Part shown: piece by piece, positions 62,197 through 64,000 of the stretch
How positions within the stretch are numbered: position 1 is the stretch's first letter
Layout: each line of letters begins with the position of its first letter
Source: JACMLD01 sp044223995
Lineage (GTDB): Bacteria > Bacteroidota > Bacteroidia > Chitinophagales > Chitinophagaceae
Length of the DNA: 64,000 nt
Reading direction: 5' to 3'
Assembly (NCBI GenBank): GCA_044223995.1
Contig: JBGALE010000004.1
Coordinates: 248,001 to 312,000 of the forward strand
The notes under the pieces: generated by a model
The model's database searches: none
Told to the model about the DNA's origin: nothing
The model's input: the letters and a program-made list of their open reading frames with translations, nothing else
Made by a program: the position numbers and the translations under genes

Positions 62197-63957
62197 ATGG
62201 CTCAGTTTTTTAAGTTTTTCCTTGCCTCCATACTAGCCCTTATTGTATTTTCCATTATCGGGTTTATTATCCTTACTGGTATTGTGAGTGGGCTAACCAC
62301 ATCTGAAAAGCCGGAAGTGGGTGGCAAGGCAGTATTGTTTATCGATTTGAGCAAGACTTTCAAAGAGCAGACAGTTGACAATCCCCTGGCATCCCTCGGT
62401 GCCGACGAACAATATGATGTACCAGGGCTTTTTGATGTGGTGAGAATGATTCATTATGCAAAAACTGACAGCTCGGTAAAAGGCATCTATTTAAAATGCA
62501 ATGGCAATAACAATGGACTGGCCAGCAACGATGAATTGCGCAATGCACTGCTTGATTTTAGATCGAGCAAAAAATTCATTTATGCCTATGGCGATGTGAT
62601 ACCACAGCGGGCCTATTACGTAGCAAATGTGGCTACTAATATTTACTGCAATCCGAAGGGTGGTGTCGACTGGCGTGGGTTTGCTATCCAGTATATGTTT
62701 TTCAAACAAACACTGGAAAAACTGGAAATAGAACCACAGATATTTTATGCGGGAAAATTTAAGAGCGCCACTGAACCCTTTCGTGCCGACCACATGACCG
62801 ATGCCAATAAATTACAGTCGCAGGTGTTCCTGAATGATATCTATAACCGCTTTTTGGTGGAGACAGCAGAAGAACGCCATACAGATACTGCCACCCTTCA
62901 TACTTGTGCAGATAAAATGCTGGTGCAAACTGCGGCAGACGCCGTCAAATATAAACTCATTGATGCCGCTAAATACGACGACGAAGTAAAAGATGAACTG
63001 AAAGATAAACTGGGCCTTGATAAATCCGGAAAGATCAATTTTGTGGAACTGGGTAAATATGCAAAGGCTGTGTACTATAAGAAAGGAAAAGGCACAGACA
63101 ATATTGCACTCATCTATGCACAGGGCGATATTGTGGATGGCAAAGGAGAAAAAACAGAAATAGGGGGAGAAACGTACCGCTGGCTGATCCGCAAAGCAAG
63201 AATGGACAAAGATGTAAAGGCAATTGTTATCAGGGTTAACAGCGGTGGCGGCAGCGCTATGGCCAGTGAAAATATCTGGCGGGAATTGGTAATTGCCAAA
63301 AAGGAAAAGCCTGTGATACTGAGTTTTGGTGACTATGCCGCGTCGGGTGGGTATTATATGTCCTGCGGGGCAGACAGCATTTTTGCACAGCCCAATACAT
63401 TAACGGGTTCTATCGGTGTGTTCAGCATACTGCCCAATATGAAAAAGTTTTTCAACAATAAACTGGGTATTACATTCGATGGTGTGAAAACAGGTTCTTA
63501 TGCTGATATGCAGACAGCCAGCAGGCCGTTGAGTGATATGGAGAAAAAATTTTTCCAGGATGACGTGGACAGCATTTACAAAACCTTTCTCAGTCGTGTA
63601 TCCGAAGGAAGAAGTTTAGCGGTAGCTGCTGTTGACAGCATTGCACAGGGAAGGGTATGGACCGGCACGCGCGCAGTGGATTTGAAACTGGTGGATAAGA
63701 TAGGTGGTTTGCAGGACGCCATTGACTGTGCTGCGCGCATGGCTAAACTGAAAGATTACCGCATAAGGGAATATCCTGAACCGGTAAGCTGGTGGGAATC
63801 ACTTTTCAGCAGTTATAAAAGAAATACAAAAGCCGCTGCATTGAAGGAAGAATTCGGTGAGCAGGCAATGGGTATTTACAGTTCCCTCAAAAAAGTAAAG
63901 GCAATAACCGGCAGCAACCAGGCAAGGTTGCCGTTTGAGATGAGTTTGGATTTTTGA
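62197..63957 (+). CDS. sppA: Signal peptide peptidase SppA, 67K type
   Basis: 586 aa, the double-domain length. An N-terminal membrane helix (FFLASILALIVFSIIGFIIL) anchors the periplasmic protease. The Ser-Lys dyad is K189 in FYAGKFKSATEPF and S405 in TLTGSIGVFS, both in the expected tandem domains. It degrades leftover signal peptides after cleavage by signal peptidase. A TATTTTTG box at 62163-62170 may be its -7 element. Divergent from folK. Confidence 0.95.
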   Translation: MAQFFKFFLASILALIVFSIIGFIILTGIVSGLTTSEKPEVGGKAVLFIDLSKTFKEQTVDNPLASLGADEQYDVPGLFDVVRMIHYAKTDSSVKGIYLKCNGNNNGLASNDELRNALLDFRSSKKFIYAYGDVIPQRAYYVANVATNIYCNPKGGVDWRGFAIQYMFFKQTLEKLEIEPQIFYAGKFKSATEPFRADHMTDANKLQSQVFLNDIYNRFLVETAEERHTDTATLHTCADKMLVQTAADAVKYKLIDAAKYDDEVKDELKDKLGLDKSGKINFVELGKYAKAVYYKKGKGTDNIALIYAQGDIVDGKGEKTEIGGETYRWLIRKARMDKDVKAIVIRVNSGGGSAMASENIWRELVIAKKEKPVILSFGDYAASGGYYMSCGADSIFAQPNTLTGSIGVFSILPNMKKFFNNKLGITFDGVKTGSYADMQTASRPLSDMEKKFFQDDVDSIYKTFLSRVSEGRSLAVAAVDSIAQGRVWTGTRAVDLKLVDKIGGLQDAIDCAARMAKLKDYRIREYPEPVSWWESLFSSYKRNTKAAALKEEFGEQAMGIYSSLKKVKAITGSNQARLPFEMSLDF

Positions 63958-64000
63958 CAATTCCTTTAGTCAATAGATATCTTAATTCTTAACTGTCCTT

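Overview
The window is a stretch of chromosome from a Bacteroidota bacterium, most likely a Chitinophagaceae-type soil or freshwater organism. The reasons are two very large secreted proteins ending in type IX secretion (T9SS) sorting domains, a DUF4139 protein carrying a TonB-receptor plug, promoter boxes of the Bacteroidota TAnnTTTG type, many short lipoproteins, and a eukaryotic-like NADP isocitrate dehydrogenase. I see no rRNA, tRNA, CRISPR array, transposase or phage module. Genes are mostly in short runs of one to three with frequent strand switches.

Layout. 1-319: 5' end of icd. 320-1069: intergenic DNA with heptamer repeats and two stem-loops. 1070-4996: accessory-looking, partly A/T-rich island holding a lipoprotein with a PD-(D/E)xK-like C-terminal tip, a small cytosolic protein directly after it (candidate immunity protein), an LRR lipoprotein, another lipoprotein, and three copies of a short hairpin repeat. 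4997-10407: DUF2059, YceI, lipoprotein, membrane protein, alpha/beta hydrolase, AraC regulator and nitrilase-family amidohydrolase. 10738-14476: two tandem Crp-like regulators, then an mntR-mntH operon on the opposite strand, with MntH fused to a Usp domain and a clear operator upstream. 14621-19731: lipoprotein, a short alpha-glucan phosphorylase-like enzyme lacking the usual PLP lysine, a 48-aa membrane peptide and the DUF4139/plug protein.

20278-29122 holds two consecutive giant genes (1465 and 1319 aa). Each has a TIM-barrel glycosidase-like module with putative catalytic glutamates exactly 137 residues apart, five PKD-like repeats and a T9SS tail; they look like paired secreted polysaccharide-degrading enzymes. 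29201-36625: FKBP isomerase, thioesterase, DUF4197, thioredoxin-like/TPR protein, MFS exporter, NTF2-like lipoprotein and a Uup-type ABC-F ATPase. 36760-39474: two-gene molybdenum hydroxylase (IorA/IorB type). 39481-45631: START-like protein, J-domain protein, 16-strand-type outer-membrane barrel, NIPSNAP, DUF1801-like, polysaccharide deacetylase, cold-shock protein and a small peptide. 45739-49705: gcvP and a sterol-desaturase-family hydroxylase. 50450-55420: two tandem FtsX/MacB-type permeases, one broken by an in-frame stop. 55885-63957: membrane-anchored AraC regulator, serine hydrolase, MBL hydrolase, MFS exporter, deoxynucleoside kinase, folK and sppA.

The items most worth a second look are the toxin/immunity-like pair at 1070-3628, the twin T9SS glycosidase-like proteins, the lysine-less phosphorylase, the plug domain inside a DUF4139 protein, the twin palindromes at 19818-19855, and the recurrent 7-bp tandem repeats in otherwise unrelated intergenic gaps. 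All functional statements come from reading sequence; no database search was run.
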